Of a stretch of 64,000 nt of DNA, positions 53,227 to 61,754 are shown in pieces (the stretch's first letter is position 1; the number at the start of each line of letters is the position of its first letter). A program made the position numbers and the translations under genes. The notes under the pieces are model-generated. The model did no database searches. It was not told the origin of the DNA and saw only the letters and a program-made list of their open reading frames with translations. Origin of the DNA: Sphingobacterium micropteri (GTDB lineage Bacteria > Bacteroidota > Bacteroidia > Sphingobacteriales > Sphingobacteriaceae); the NCBI RefSeq assembly GCF_014692515.1, contig NZ_JACOIK010000013.1, forward strand, positions 85,914-149,913, read 5' to 3'.

Positions 53227-54099
53227 GTGAAACTAAAACCAGTAAATAGTATATCAGGGATTGCTCCAAAGGATTTTGTTCGGGATTATCTCAACAAAGG
53301 ACAGCCGGTAATCATTAAAGATTTTATCAGCAAAGATAGTCCTTGCTGGCAAAAATGGAGTTACGACTATTTCAAGGAAATAGCGGGTAATGAACAAGTA
53401 GATATATACGGACGTGAAGAAGAATCGCAGAACCATGCTGCCAGCCCTCCGGTAGGAAGGATGAGCTTCGGTGAATATTTGGATAAAATAAGTGCCGAAC
53501 CAACGGAGCTTCGTTTGTTTCTTTTCAATTTAATGAAGATTCGCCCGGAGTTGAAAAAAGACGTCATTTACAATGATGTTACGGGAGGCAAAGTTCTGCA
53601 ATGGTTGCCTTATATGTTTTTCGGTGGAGAAGGTTCGGCAACCCGTAACCATTTCGATATTGATATGTCCCATGTCTTTATTTCGCAATTTCAGGGGGCT
53701 AAGCGGATTTGGCTTTTCCCCAATAATCAATCCGATTTGATGTATAAGCTGCCGTATAACTTCCACAGCATTGCTAATTTAAAAACGAGCAGTCAGGAAG
53801 AGTATCCCGCCTTAAAATTGTTGGAAGGCTACGAGGCCGTTATCCGGGCGGGGGATACGTTGTATATGCCAGCGGGGTGGTGGCATTATATACAATATGA
53901 AACGGAAGGATATTCCATTTCTGTGCGTGCATTAGCGAATTCCCTTACCGAAAAAATAAAAGGAGCCAGAAACCTATTTGTCACACGTCATTTTGATGAC
54001 ACGATGCGTAAGATATTTAAGGATAAATGGCTGTCCTACAAAATAAAGGTTGCACAGAAACGTGCCAATCGTGGCATACGGAAACGAGAAAAGAAATAA
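53227..54099 (+). CDS. Cupin-like (JmjC/Cupin_8) oxygenase
   Basis: A 290-residue protein, GTG start. The Fe(II)/2-oxoglutarate pattern is complete: NHFDID (His142-x-Asp144), GAKRIWLFPN (Lys159, a 2-OG ligand), and PAGWWHYIQ (His220). The C-terminus is basic (KRANRGIRKREKK). Substrate unknown; homologues include protein hydroxylases. It is convergent with trpC through a shared terminator. Confidence 0.9.
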   Translation: MKLKPVNSISGIAPKDFVRDYLNKGQPVIIKDFISKDSPCWQKWSYDYFKEIAGNEQVDIYGREEESQNHAASPPVGRMSFGEYLDKISAEPTELRLFLFNLMKIRPELKKDVIYNDVTGGKVLQWLPYMFFGGEGSATRNHFDIDMSHVFISQFQGAKRIWLFPNNQSDLMYKLPYNFHSIANLKTSSQEEYPALKLLEGYEAVIRAGDTLYMPAGWWHYIQYETEGYSISVRALANSLTEKIKGARNLFVTRHFDDTMRKIFKDKWLSYKIKVAQKRANRGIRKREKK

Positions 54100-54129
54100 A
54101 AAGAGGGGCGTTTAATATGCCCCTCTTTT
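54098..54129. terminator. Bidirectional terminator between the cupin gene and trpC
   Basis: AAAGAGGGGC (to 54109) pairs with GCCCCTCTTT (from 54119), with T-runs on both strands. The trpC stop codon (54112-54114) lies in its loop. Confidence 0.85.
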
Positions 54130-54909
54130 CATTTCTTTTACAAAATCCTTTATCGCTTTGCTTGGGTCTTCGGTCTTCATAAAATTTTCGCCGATCAGAA
54201 ATCCCTGAAAACCTGTTTTTCGTAATGTATTGATGGTACTGGGGTCGGATATACCACTTTCCGATACCTTGATGAACGTGTCGGGAATTTTATCGACCAA
54301 ACCATAGGAGTGATTTAAATCTACCACAAAATCCTTTAGATTACGATTGTTTACGCCGATAGCATCTATGCTATCAAAAAGGCTACGTTGAAGTTCTTCT
54401 TCGTTATGTACCTCCAAAAGCACATTCAACCCTAGCGATTTCGCATAATCCGCAAGTGTTTCAGTTTCCTTACTATTGAGGCAAGCCGCAATCAATAGGA
54501 TAATATCAGCACCATAGGCCTTCGCCTCGGCTATTTGGTACTTGTCGACAATAAACTCTTTACGTAGCAACGGAATGGTCAATACCTCCCGTGCCGCACG
54601 GATATCCACAAGGGAACCTTGGAAAAAATCCGAGTCTGTCAGTACCGATACCGCCGACGCGCCGGCATCTTGGTAACCTCGAACAACCTCCGCTACACCC
54701 GATGTACCGTTGATGAGTCCTTTCGAAGGAGAGGCCCGTTTAAATTCCGCGATAATGCCCGTCCGTTCCGGGTGCAGTATGGAGTCTCTCAGCGAATAAC
54801 ATGTTCTGCTGAAAAGTGGATACTGCTCCAGTTCTTCCAATGAAACTTGCTTTTTAGCTTCGGCTACTTCTATTTTTTTCCGTTCTATTATTTTATCTAG
54901 TATCGTCAT
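54112..54909 (-). CDS. trpC: Indole-3-glycerol-phosphate synthase
   Basis: A 265-residue (beta/alpha)8-barrel of tryptophan synthesis. Motifs: ILDKIIERKKIEV, IIAEFKRASPSKGLI (catalytic Lys), SVLTDSDFFQGS, LLRKEFIVDKYQI (catalytic Lys), VHNEEELQ, GVNNRNLKDF and VSESGI. It is the third gene of the trpE-trpG-trpC operon; trpD, which normally lies between trpG and trpC, is missing. Confidence 0.97.
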   Translation of the reverse strand: MTILDKIIERKKIEVAEAKKQVSLEELEQYPLFSRTCYSLRDSILHPERTGIIAEFKRASPSKGLINGTSGVAEVVRGYQDAGASAVSVLTDSDFFQGSLVDIRAAREVLTIPLLRKEFIVDKYQIAEAKAYGADIILLIAACLNSKETETLADYAKSLGLNVLLEVHNEEELQRSLFDSIDAIGVNNRNLKDFVVDLNHSYGLVDKIPDTFIKVSESGISDPSTINTLRKTGFQGFLIGENFMKTEDPSKAIKDFVKEMKRGAY

Positions 54910-54997
54910 TTGTTTTTTAAAGTTTAAAAGTTAGAGCGTTAAGGAGTTAGAAAGTTAAGATGGGCTCACTTCCTAACTTTATCACTATCTAACCTAT

Positions 54998-55570
54998 TTA
55001 TAACAACCAATTCGCTATTAGCTTTTTCCCATTTGTTGTCAATACAGATTCCGGATGAAACTGCATACTGCGCACATCATATTCCCTATGCCGTAACGCC
55101 ATGATAACGCCGTCTGGATCCCGCGCCGTTACCTGTAGGCAGTCCGGTATATTTTCTTTGGATACCGCCCATGAATGGTATCGTCCGATTTTAGAATCCT
55201 TAGGGAAACCCTGAAAGAGTTTCTCTGTTTCGTCGGTAATGACGATATCTGTAGCTACACCATGCAAGGGCTTCGGCATGTTATATAGTGAGCCCCCAAA
55301 TACCTCGGCAATAGCCTGCTGCCCCAAGCAGATGCCTAAGATGCGTTTAGACGGAGCATATCGACGGATCACATCCATTAAAAGTCCTGCTTCTTGTGGT
55401 ATTCCCGGTCCGGGAGACAGTAATATGCTGTGGAATGGTTCTACGTCGTCAAGTTCGAACTTGTCATTTCTCCACACCGTGTAATCTTGTCCTAATTCCT
55501 GTAATAAGTGGACAAGGTTGTAGGTGAATGAATCGTAATTGTCGATTACTAATATTTTATTGTTACTCAT
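54998..55570 (-). CDS. trpG: Anthranilate synthase component II (glutamine amidotransferase)
   Basis: A 190-residue class I glutamine amidotransferase: DNYDSFTYNLVHLL, SPGPGIP, GICLGQQAIAEVFGG (nucleophile Cys), HSWAV and FHPESVLT (His/Glu of the triad). It donates ammonia to TrpE; it may also serve p-aminobenzoate synthesis. It starts 6 bp after trpE. An 87-bp gap separates it from trpC. Confidence 0.96.
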   Translation of the reverse strand: MSNNKILVIDNYDSFTYNLVHLLQELGQDYTVWRNDKFELDDVEPFHSILLSPGPGIPQEAGLLMDVIRRYAPSKRILGICLGQQAIAEVFGGSLYNMPKPLHGVATDIVITDETEKLFQGFPKDSKIGRYHSWAVSKENIPDCLQVTARDPDGVIMALRHREYDVRSMQFHPESVLTTNGKKLIANWLL

Positions 55571-55576
55571 TTCGTA

Positions 55577-56980
55577 TTATAGCGTTTCTGCAATTTCTAA
55601 AGCGCGGCGTAAAGCCGCAATTTTGTTATTAACTTCCTGTAGCTCTTTTTCAGGATCAGAGTCCAGCACGATCCCTGCCCCTGCTTGGTAGTGCAGTACA
55701 TTCTGTTTGCTCAGGAAGGAGCGGATCATAATAGCATGATTGAAATCACCATTAAACCCCATATAGCCAATAGCACCAGAATAGAAAGATCGTGGCAAAC
55801 CTTCGTAGCGGTCTATCAGTGTGAGTGCTTTATGTTTGGGGGCACCCGATAATGTTCCCGCGGGGAAGGTATCGCCTACGACATCAAAAGGGTTAGAGGC
55901 GGGGTTTAGTTTACCCGAAACTTTGGATACCAAATGGATAATATGCGAATAATATTGTGCCTCTTTATATGATTTCACCTTTACGTGGGTACAGTGGCGG
56001 CTCAAATCATTGCGTGCCAAATCAACTAGCATCACATGTTCTGCAGATTCCTTCGGGTCATTTTTCAATTCTTCTGCAATCATTTCATCCTTTTCCATGT
56101 CGCCCGTACGTTTGAACGTTCCGGCAATGGGATATATCGTGGCTTCTCCTTTTTTGATGGTCAGCTGCGCCTCTGGTGACGAACCAAATAACTTGAAGTC
56201 GCCATAATCAAAATAGAAAAGATAAGGTGAGGGGTTGACCGACCGCAGTGCGCGGTATACGTTAAACTCATCCCCCGCAAACGGCGTGGAAAATGCGCGC
56301 GATGGTACAATTTGGAAAACATCTCCGCGCTGTATATGTTGTTTCATCTTTTCGACCAAGCTTCTGAAGTCTTCGTCTGTCATATTGGAAGCCTCGTCAC
56401 CCCGACGTTTAAAATGATATTCCGGAAAATTTTTATTCTGTATTAAATATTCCAGTCTATCTAAATCAGAAGATTCGTCGGTTAATAGATTTTCGAAAAT
56501 ATAGAGCTGGTTTCTGAAATGGTCGATAGCGATGACATAGCGATATACATGGTATTGCATATAAGGGATTTCGCGCGCTGAATGTGTGCCTGCGGTTAGC
56601 GTAATATCTTCAAAGTGCTCGACGGCATCGAAGGTAAAATAACCGAATAACCCGGAGGAAATAACGTTTACGCCTTCAATGTCTGATTGAGAGAATTGTT
56701 TGCGGAAAGCTGACACCTCTTCCCGAAGATTAATTTCATTGGCGCTCTTATAAACGGGTTTTGCACCCGGTTCTATAAGGCGAAGATGTTCCTTGTCGAG
56801 GGTGATGCCCGCAATTGGCTCACAGCAAATATAGCTGATGTTGTTGTCGCGACTGTGGTATTCCGAGCTCTCCAACAGCAAACTGTTTGGGAAAGTGTCC
56901 CGCAGGCGGAGATAGATGCTTACGGGCGTCGTTGTGTCGGCCAGTATCTTTCGGTAATTCGTTTTCAGTTTATATTTCAT
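55577..56980 (-). CDS. trpE: Anthranilate synthase component I
   Basis: A 467-residue chorismate-binding enzyme, first step of tryptophan synthesis. An N-terminal regulatory segment (LLLESSEYHSRDNNISYICC, holding the Trp-binding LLES element) is followed by the catalytic domain with QIVPSRAFS, YLFYFDYGDFKLFGSSPE, YPIAGTFKRTG, MLVDLARNDLSRHC, DTFPAGTLSGAPKHKAL, RSFYSGAIGYMGFNGDFN and HYQAGAGIVLDSDPEKELQE. The start is ATG 56980; the frame runs upstream to 57070 but there it reads through the attenuator terminator. Confidence 0.95.
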   Translation of the reverse strand: MKYKLKTNYRKILADTTTPVSIYLRLRDTFPNSLLLESSEYHSRDNNISYICCEPIAGITLDKEHLRLIEPGAKPVYKSANEINLREEVSAFRKQFSQSDIEGVNVISSGLFGYFTFDAVEHFEDITLTAGTHSAREIPYMQYHVYRYVIAIDHFRNQLYIFENLLTDESSDLDRLEYLIQNKNFPEYHFKRRGDEASNMTDEDFRSLVEKMKQHIQRGDVFQIVPSRAFSTPFAGDEFNVYRALRSVNPSPYLFYFDYGDFKLFGSSPEAQLTIKKGEATIYPIAGTFKRTGDMEKDEMIAEELKNDPKESAEHVMLVDLARNDLSRHCTHVKVKSYKEAQYYSHIIHLVSKVSGKLNPASNPFDVVGDTFPAGTLSGAPKHKALTLIDRYEGLPRSFYSGAIGYMGFNGDFNHAIMIRSFLSKQNVLHYQAGAGIVLDSDPEKELQEVNNKIAALRRALEIAETL

Positions 56981-57032
56981 TATTTCCCTGATTTTATCTT
57001 TTTTACTTCTTTTCAAGCGTCGTAATTTAACT

Positions 57033-57062
57033 AAAAAAGCCCGGCGTTTAATCGCCGGGCTT
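57033..57062 (-). terminator. trp attenuator terminator
   Basis: GC-rich hairpin GCCCGGCG / CGCCGGGC (57039-57060; loop ATTAAA region) followed by TTTTTT on the minus strand, between the leader peptide and trpE. Its 5' arm can alternatively pair with CGTCGGG (57124-57118) in the leader-peptide coding region, giving an antiterminator of seven base pairs (one G-U). Confidence 0.88.
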
Positions 57063-57099
57063 ACTTTCAAAATGGTTTTGGTTGATTATGAATATCTAG

Positions 57100-57174
57100 T
57101 TACATACCAAACGCATTCCCGACGCTACTTGCTTCGAGCCACCACCAGTTTGTATGTAATTGTTTCATGATCAT
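57100..57174 (-). CDS. trpL: trp operon leader peptide
   Basis: A 24-codon frame (or 22 from the second ATG at 57168-57166) with three consecutive TGG codons at 57147-57139 (residues 10-12) and stop TAA at 57102-57100. It follows a clear promoter, and its own terminator and the trpE start lie downstream, the classical layout of ribosome-mediated attenuation: stalling at scarce tRNA-Trp would favour the antiterminator and allow trpEGC transcription. Confidence 0.9.
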   Translation of the reverse strand: MIMKQLHTNWWWLEASSVGNAFGM

Positions 57175-57184
57175 TTGTGTAGCG

Positions 57185-57214
57185 CAAATTTATGAATATT
57201 TTTTATTTGGCAAA
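57185..57214 (-). promoter_or_regulatory. Promoter of the trp operon
   Basis: On the minus strand TTTG (57211-57214), 18 bp, TAAATTTG (57185-57192), ending 10 bases before the leader ATG at 57174. Confidence 0.8.
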
Positions 57215-57251
57215 CTTTTTTTGATAAAAAAATAAAAAACATCGATTAATC

Positions 57252-57929
57252 TTAGTCATTTAGCAAATCTGGGCGACGTTCTTCAGTACGTTTCAGCTGT
57301 TGCTCATAACGCCAGGTGGTAATTTTGGCTTCGTGGCCGCTGAGTAGTATCTCAGGAACATGATGCCCCCGCCATTCTGCCGGCCGTGTATATATAGGCG
57401 CATCCAGCAATCCGTCTTGAAAAGAATCTGATAAGGCAGAAGTCTCGTCGGACAGTACACCGGGTATCACACGAGCCACGGCATCTACCAATATCGCGGC
57501 GGGTAGTTCACCGCCAGATAATACATAATCCCCAATGGAAATTTCTTTAGTCACAAATACATCGCGGATACGTTGATCAATTCCCTTGTAATGTCCACAT
57601 AATATAATGACGTTCTCTACGGAAGACAGTGTATTGGCGATTTCTTGGTTGAGGGTTTGACCATCCGGTGTCATATAAATTACCTCGTCATAGGATCGTT
57701 CCGCCTGTAATTTTTCGATGCAGGCCGCAAAGGGTTCTATTTGCATGACCATACCCGAACCACCACCATAAGGGTAGTCGTCAACAGACTTGTGTTTGTT
57801 TGTTGCATAATCCCGCAGATTGTGTACGTGGATTTCTACCAGACCCTTGTGCTGGGCACGTTGTAGGATAGAATGTGCAAAAGGACTCTCCAGTAAGCCC
57901 GGCAATACGGTAATGATATCAAAACGCAT
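57252..57929 (-). CDS. trmD: tRNA (guanine-N1)-methyltransferase
   Basis: A 225-residue SPOUT methyltransferase making m1G37. Motifs: MRFDIITVLPGLLESPF start, DYPYGGGSGMVMQIEPF, YMTPDGQTLNQ, LCGHYKGIDQR and SIGDYVLSGGELPA (trefoil knot and catalytic Asp). The conserved start is the ATG at 57929; the open frame upstream to 57956 adds nine nonconserved residues. It is upstream of the trp leader on the same strand but separated by its promoter. Confidence 0.96.
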   Translation of the reverse strand: MRFDIITVLPGLLESPFAHSILQRAQHKGLVEIHVHNLRDYATNKHKSVDDYPYGGGSGMVMQIEPFAACIEKLQAERSYDEVIYMTPDGQTLNQEIANTLSSVENVIILCGHYKGIDQRIRDVFVTKEISIGDYVLSGGELPAAILVDAVARVIPGVLSDETSALSDSFQDGLLDAPIYTRPAEWRGHHVPEILLSGHEAKITTWRYEQQLKRTEERRPDLLND

Positions 57930-58197
57930 ATGCAAAGATAACTTTAAAAAAAACATGTCATGTCGCTTTTTTTCTACAAAGCAAACATTTCTATATACTG
58001 TTTGGAGAGATTATATCCAGTTTCGGTCTTCGGTATGCTGTTTTTATATTCTTATTTTTATTGTTTTATTAGAATATAATTTTGTTATAGTTTGTTTATA
58101 TTGTTCAATTGTTTTGTGGTGTTTTGTTTGTGATTTTGCATTCTTTCCGTTAGTTTATTGATGCGGTGTCAGTGATTGTGTAAGTTTTTTTGAAAAG

Positions 58198-58228
58198 TTG
58201 CAAGAACAAAGTTATTTTTTTATGTTTG
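58198..58228 (+). promoter_or_regulatory. susC promoter
   Basis: TTG (58198-58200), 20 bp, TATGTTTG (58221-58228). The long leader (about 335 bases) fits the long, often regulated leaders of susC transcripts. Confidence 0.6.
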
Positions 58229-58329
58229 CATAGTTTAACAATTTTTAACAGTATAGAGAGCGCTGTTGACGCTTTTTCCGATAGCGTGAGAGATAGAAAA
58301 AATGATTAACTAAACAAACAACAACACAA

Positions 58330-58374
58330 ATGAAACGGAATTTATTAACTAATCCATTGCATTTTCTTTGTTAG
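58330..58374 (+). CDS. Mini-ORF in the susC leader
   Basis: 14 codons (MKRNLLTNPLHFLC) preceded by AACTAAACAAACAACAACAC, a near copy of the AACTAAACAACACAAAC that precedes the susC ATG. The start resembles a SusC signal-peptide start, so it may be a decayed 5' end of an older susC gene or an upstream leader ORF. Expression is not shown. Confidence 0.35.
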   Translation: MKRNLLTNPLHFLC

Positions 58375-58570
58375 AACAGTAAAGTTTTACATACGACTGT
58401 ACATGATGTAGACTTTCAAGTTGCTTGGACTTCGGTTCGTATTAATTTGATTCCTATTTAATGTAACAGTTTTGTGATGACAAGTGGTGTTAAAACAAAA
58501 GGGTACAGGCGTTAGTTAATTTCCGTAACAACACAAACAATCAACAAATTAATAACTAAACAACACAAAC

Positions 58571-61500
58571 ATGAAACAAAAATTACTCAGTTTAATTTTT
58601 GTGCTGACCTGCCTAGTAGGGGTGTCGGTCGCACAAAATCGACAAGTGAGTGGTCGCGTGACATCGGCCGGCGATGGAACTCCGATTGCAGGGGTATCTG
58701 TAGCTGTTGTCGGAACGTCAAACGCTACTCAAACAGACGGCTCCGGGAATTATTCCATTCAGGTGTCCGGGAACGATGCCACTTTAGCTTTTTCATACAT
58801 TGGGTACGATAGCCAACGCGTGGCGGTAGGTAGTCGTGCTGTAGTGAATGTACAACTTGCAGGCGGAGGAGAGGCGTTAGAAGAAGTGGTGGTAACCGCG
58901 ATGGGTATCACAAGAGAGAAACGTGCATTGGCGACTGCAACGCAAGAGGTAAAAGGAGAAGCCTTGACTCAAGCGGCAAACAGCAATTTAGCAACGGCTA
59001 TTCAAGGTAAAGTTTCCGGTGTGGAAGTGACCCCGTCATCAGGTATGCCGGGTGCTTCTGCCAAGATTACCATTCGTGGTGCCAGATCGTTTACGGGAGA
59101 TAATACGCCTTTATACGTAATCGACGGTATGCCTATCACCTCTACTCCAGATGTATCTACTGGAAACTCCGTGACTGGTTCGGATTATTCAGCGAGAGGA
59201 CTAGATATCGATCCGAATGACATTGAAAGCATCAATATTCTAAAAGGTCAGGCAGCATCTGCTTTATATGGTATGCGTGCTTCCAATGGTGCGATTATCA
59301 TCACTACTAAAAGCGGAAAGAATGCAGAAAAGGGCCGTGCGCAGATTACGTATAATTCTAATGTATCTTTTGATAACATAGCTGCATTGCCTGATTTCCA
59401 AAAGACGTATGCGCAAGGTACTGGAGGAGCGTTTTCCCCCGGACAGTCAACATCTTGGGGAAGTCGTATTGATGATTTGGCGAACGACCCAACTTATGGA
59501 GGTAATACGGTGAACGACTATACCGATGAATATGGTATGCAGTCTGGCAAATATTACGTACCCCAACGTGCTGCTGCAGGGTTAGATCCTTGGGCTACAC
59601 CACAGGCTTACGATAACGCAAAGAATTTTTTTGATGTTGGGAATACATATAATAACTCGTTAAATGTAATGCAAGGTTTCGATAAAGGTCACTACTCAAT
59701 GACTTTAGCGGCCACAAATGCAAATGGTATTGTTCCTTCTACTGGAATGGATCGTTATAATGCGAAGTTAGCAACACAACTTAATCTTTCCGATAAATGG
59801 ACAACAGGTTTCACTGGTAATTACGTAAATTCCAAAGTTTCTAAATCTACCGGGGCGAATGATGGTGTGGTTGCGACAGTGTATCCTGCGCCTCCTTCTT
59901 ATGACTTGAAAGGCATTCCAAGCCATATTGATGGAAACCCTTATGTACAAAACAATTATAGAGGTGGTCCATTCGATCAACCTTATTGGGCAACTCAAAA
60001 TAATAGCTTTACGGAAGAAAATCAGCGTTTTTTCGGAAACGGCTTTGCACAATTTGCAACGCAGTTGAAAGATAATCAAAAATTAACGTTACGATATCAA
60101 TTGGGAGTAGATTCATATACAGCTAATTACACCGATCTTTGGGGGTATGGACAAGCAGGAATACCCAATGGTCAAGTGGAAAACTATCATTATTCTGTTA
60201 CAGAACTGAACTCTTTGGCGACTGCTTCTTATAATTGGGAAATTAACGAAGATTTGGTATTCGATGCCATGATCGGTAACGAAATTGTCGATAGGCATCG
60301 TAGATATGACTACGGATTTGGAGCCGGTTTTAACTTTTCAGGTTGGAACCATATGAACAACGCGACCACCTATACGGCGGAACAAGACTTGAGACATACA
60401 CGTACTTTCGGTGTGTTTGGAAACTTGAACTTGGCATATAAAAACATGTTATTCCTAAATGCAACGGGACGTAATGATGTTGTTTCGAATATGCCTCGCG
60501 ATAATCGTTCGTTCTTCTACCCATCGGTATCCGCTTCGTTCGTCTTTACCGAGCTAGAAGGCTTGCAAAGTGAGGTGCTGAATTTTGGTAAATTGAGAGC
60601 ATCGTATGCTGAAGTAGGACAAGCAGGTAACTATTATGAATCTTATTATTCTACACCTACATACGGAGGAGGCTTCTCAGGGGGGACACCAATAATCTAT
60701 CCGCTCGGATCTCTTGTTGCATTTACACCTTATCCGATTTTGTATGACCCGGAATTAAAACCTCAAAATACGAGAGCTTATGAAATTGGTACGGATCTTA
60801 CATTTTTGAATGGTCTTTTCGATTTGAGTTATACCTTCTCACGTCAAGATGTGAAAGATCAGATTTTCCAAATACCTTTAGGTGGATCAAGTGGTTTTGA
60901 TGCTATAGTAACAAATGGAGGTAAGGTACATACTAATGCGCACGAGGTTACGCTGAATGTAGCTCCTTTCCGTGAAGGGGATTTTCGTTGGGATTTTGCT
61001 TTCAATTTTACAAAAATTGATAACTACGTAGACGAATTAGCAGACGGTGTGCAAAATATTTTCTTAGGTGGATTTGTTGAGCCACAGGTACGTGCTGGTA
61101 TAGGTGAGAAATTCCCTGTGATATATGGTAACTCTTACCTAAGAAATGATGCTGGACAAATTGTAGTGGATGCAAATGGATTGCCACAAGTAGGTCCACA
61201 GGAGGTTATCGGACGAGTGGCACCTGATTTCCTTTTAGGCTTCAATACACGATTAGAATATAAGAAAATTAGATTAGGAGCGGTATTAGATTGGAAACAA
61301 GGTGGACAGATGTTACATGCGACTTCAGCCATTTTGGATTTCTATGGGGTGACGCAAAAATCAGCAGACTATAGAAGTGGTGATGCGTTCCTATTTGAAG
61401 AGGCAGCTGTGAAAGAGGTTTCAGAGGGAGTTTATGCAGAAAACGATATTTTGATTCAACCAGAGAATGCGTTTGCCTATTTTAATAGATTGAACAACAT

Positions 61501-61750
61501 TTCTGAAAGTTCGGTTACTGGTACTTCGTTTGTGAAATTAAGAGAGGTTTCGTTAGGCTATCCAGTATATTCTAATACAAGATTTACTGTGGACGTTAAC
61601 GCGTTCGCACGTAACCTTATCTTGTGGTCAGAATTGAAAGGTTTTGATCCGGAAGCTTCACAAGGTAACACGAATATGTCCGGAGCTTTTGAACGCTTCT
61701 CTTTACCGGGAGCAACAAGCTATGGTTTAGGGGTAAACATTAAATTTTAA
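58571..61750 (+). CDS. susC: SusC/RagA-type TonB-dependent outer-membrane transporter
   Basis: A 1059-residue protein: signal peptide (1-21), CarboxypepD_reg-like domain (about 24-95, VSGRVTSAGDGTPIAGVSV), SusC-type motif EALEEVVVTAMGI (TonB box region), plug domain with TIRGARSFTGDNTPLYVIDGMPI, and a 22-strand barrel ending in GLGVNIKF. It forms the transport channel with the SusD-like lipoprotein encoded 4 bp downstream. No glycoside hydrolase, sigma/anti-sigma pair or other PUL gene is next to it, so the substrate is unknown and could be a peptide or glycan. Confidence 0.95.
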   Translation: MKQKLLSLIFVLTCLVGVSVAQNRQVSGRVTSAGDGTPIAGVSVAVVGTSNATQTDGSGNYSIQVSGNDATLAFSYIGYDSQRVAVGSRAVVNVQLAGGGEALEEVVVTAMGITREKRALATATQEVKGEALTQAANSNLATAIQGKVSGVEVTPSSGMPGASAKITIRGARSFTGDNTPLYVIDGMPITSTPDVSTGNSVTGSDYSARGLDIDPNDIESINILKGQAASALYGMRASNGAIIITTKSGKNAEKGRAQITYNSNVSFDNIAALPDFQKTYAQGTGGAFSPGQSTSWGSRIDDLANDPTYGGNTVNDYTDEYGMQSGKYYVPQRAAAGLDPWATPQAYDNAKNFFDVGNTYNNSLNVMQGFDKGHYSMTLAATNANGIVPSTGMDRYNAKLATQLNLSDKWTTGFTGNYVNSKVSKSTGANDGVVATVYPAPPSYDLKGIPSHIDGNPYVQNNYRGGPFDQPYWATQNNSFTEENQRFFGNGFAQFATQLKDNQKLTLRYQLGVDSYTANYTDLWGYGQAGIPNGQVENYHYSVTELNSLATASYNWEINEDLVFDAMIGNEIVDRHRRYDYGFGAGFNFSGWNHMNNATTYTAEQDLRHTRTFGVFGNLNLAYKNMLFLNATGRNDVVSNMPRDNRSFFYPSVSASFVFTELEGLQSEVLNFGKLRASYAEVGQAGNYYESYYSTPTYGGGFSGGTPIIYPLGSLVAFTPYPILYDPELKPQNTRAYEIGTDLTFLNGLFDLSYTFSRQDVKDQIFQIPLGGSSGFDAIVTNGGKVHTNAHEVTLNVAPFREGDFRWDFAFNFTKIDNYVDELADGVQNIFLGGFVEPQVRAGIGEKFPVIYGNSYLRNDAGQIVVDANGLPQVGPQEVIGRVAPDFLLGFNTRLEYKKIRLGAVLDWKQGGQMLHATSAILDFYGVTQKSADYRSGDAFLFEEAAVKEVSEGVYAENDILIQPENAFAYFNRLNNISESSVTGTSFVKLREVSLGYPVYSNTRFTVDVNAFARNLILWSELKGFDPEASQGNTNMSGAFERFSLPGATSYGLGVNIKF

Positions 61751-61754
61751 GATA

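Larger units (their letters stand above)
57957..58570. other. Long intergenic region upstream of susC
   Basis: About 610 bp without a conserved gene. It carries the probable susC promoter at 58198-58228, a roughly 335-base leader, and a 14-codon mini-ORF at 58330-58374. The rest is AT-rich. A binding site for a regulator is likely, but none can be named. Confidence 0.6.

Noticed and set aside
56981..57070. Upstream extension of trpE
   Set aside because: It translates the attenuator hairpin and is Lys/Arg-rich without family similarity.
57820..58161. 113-codon plus-strand frame across the trmD start
   Set aside because: Shadow of trmD with a low-complexity Phe/Cys/Val-rich extension; no similarity or start context.
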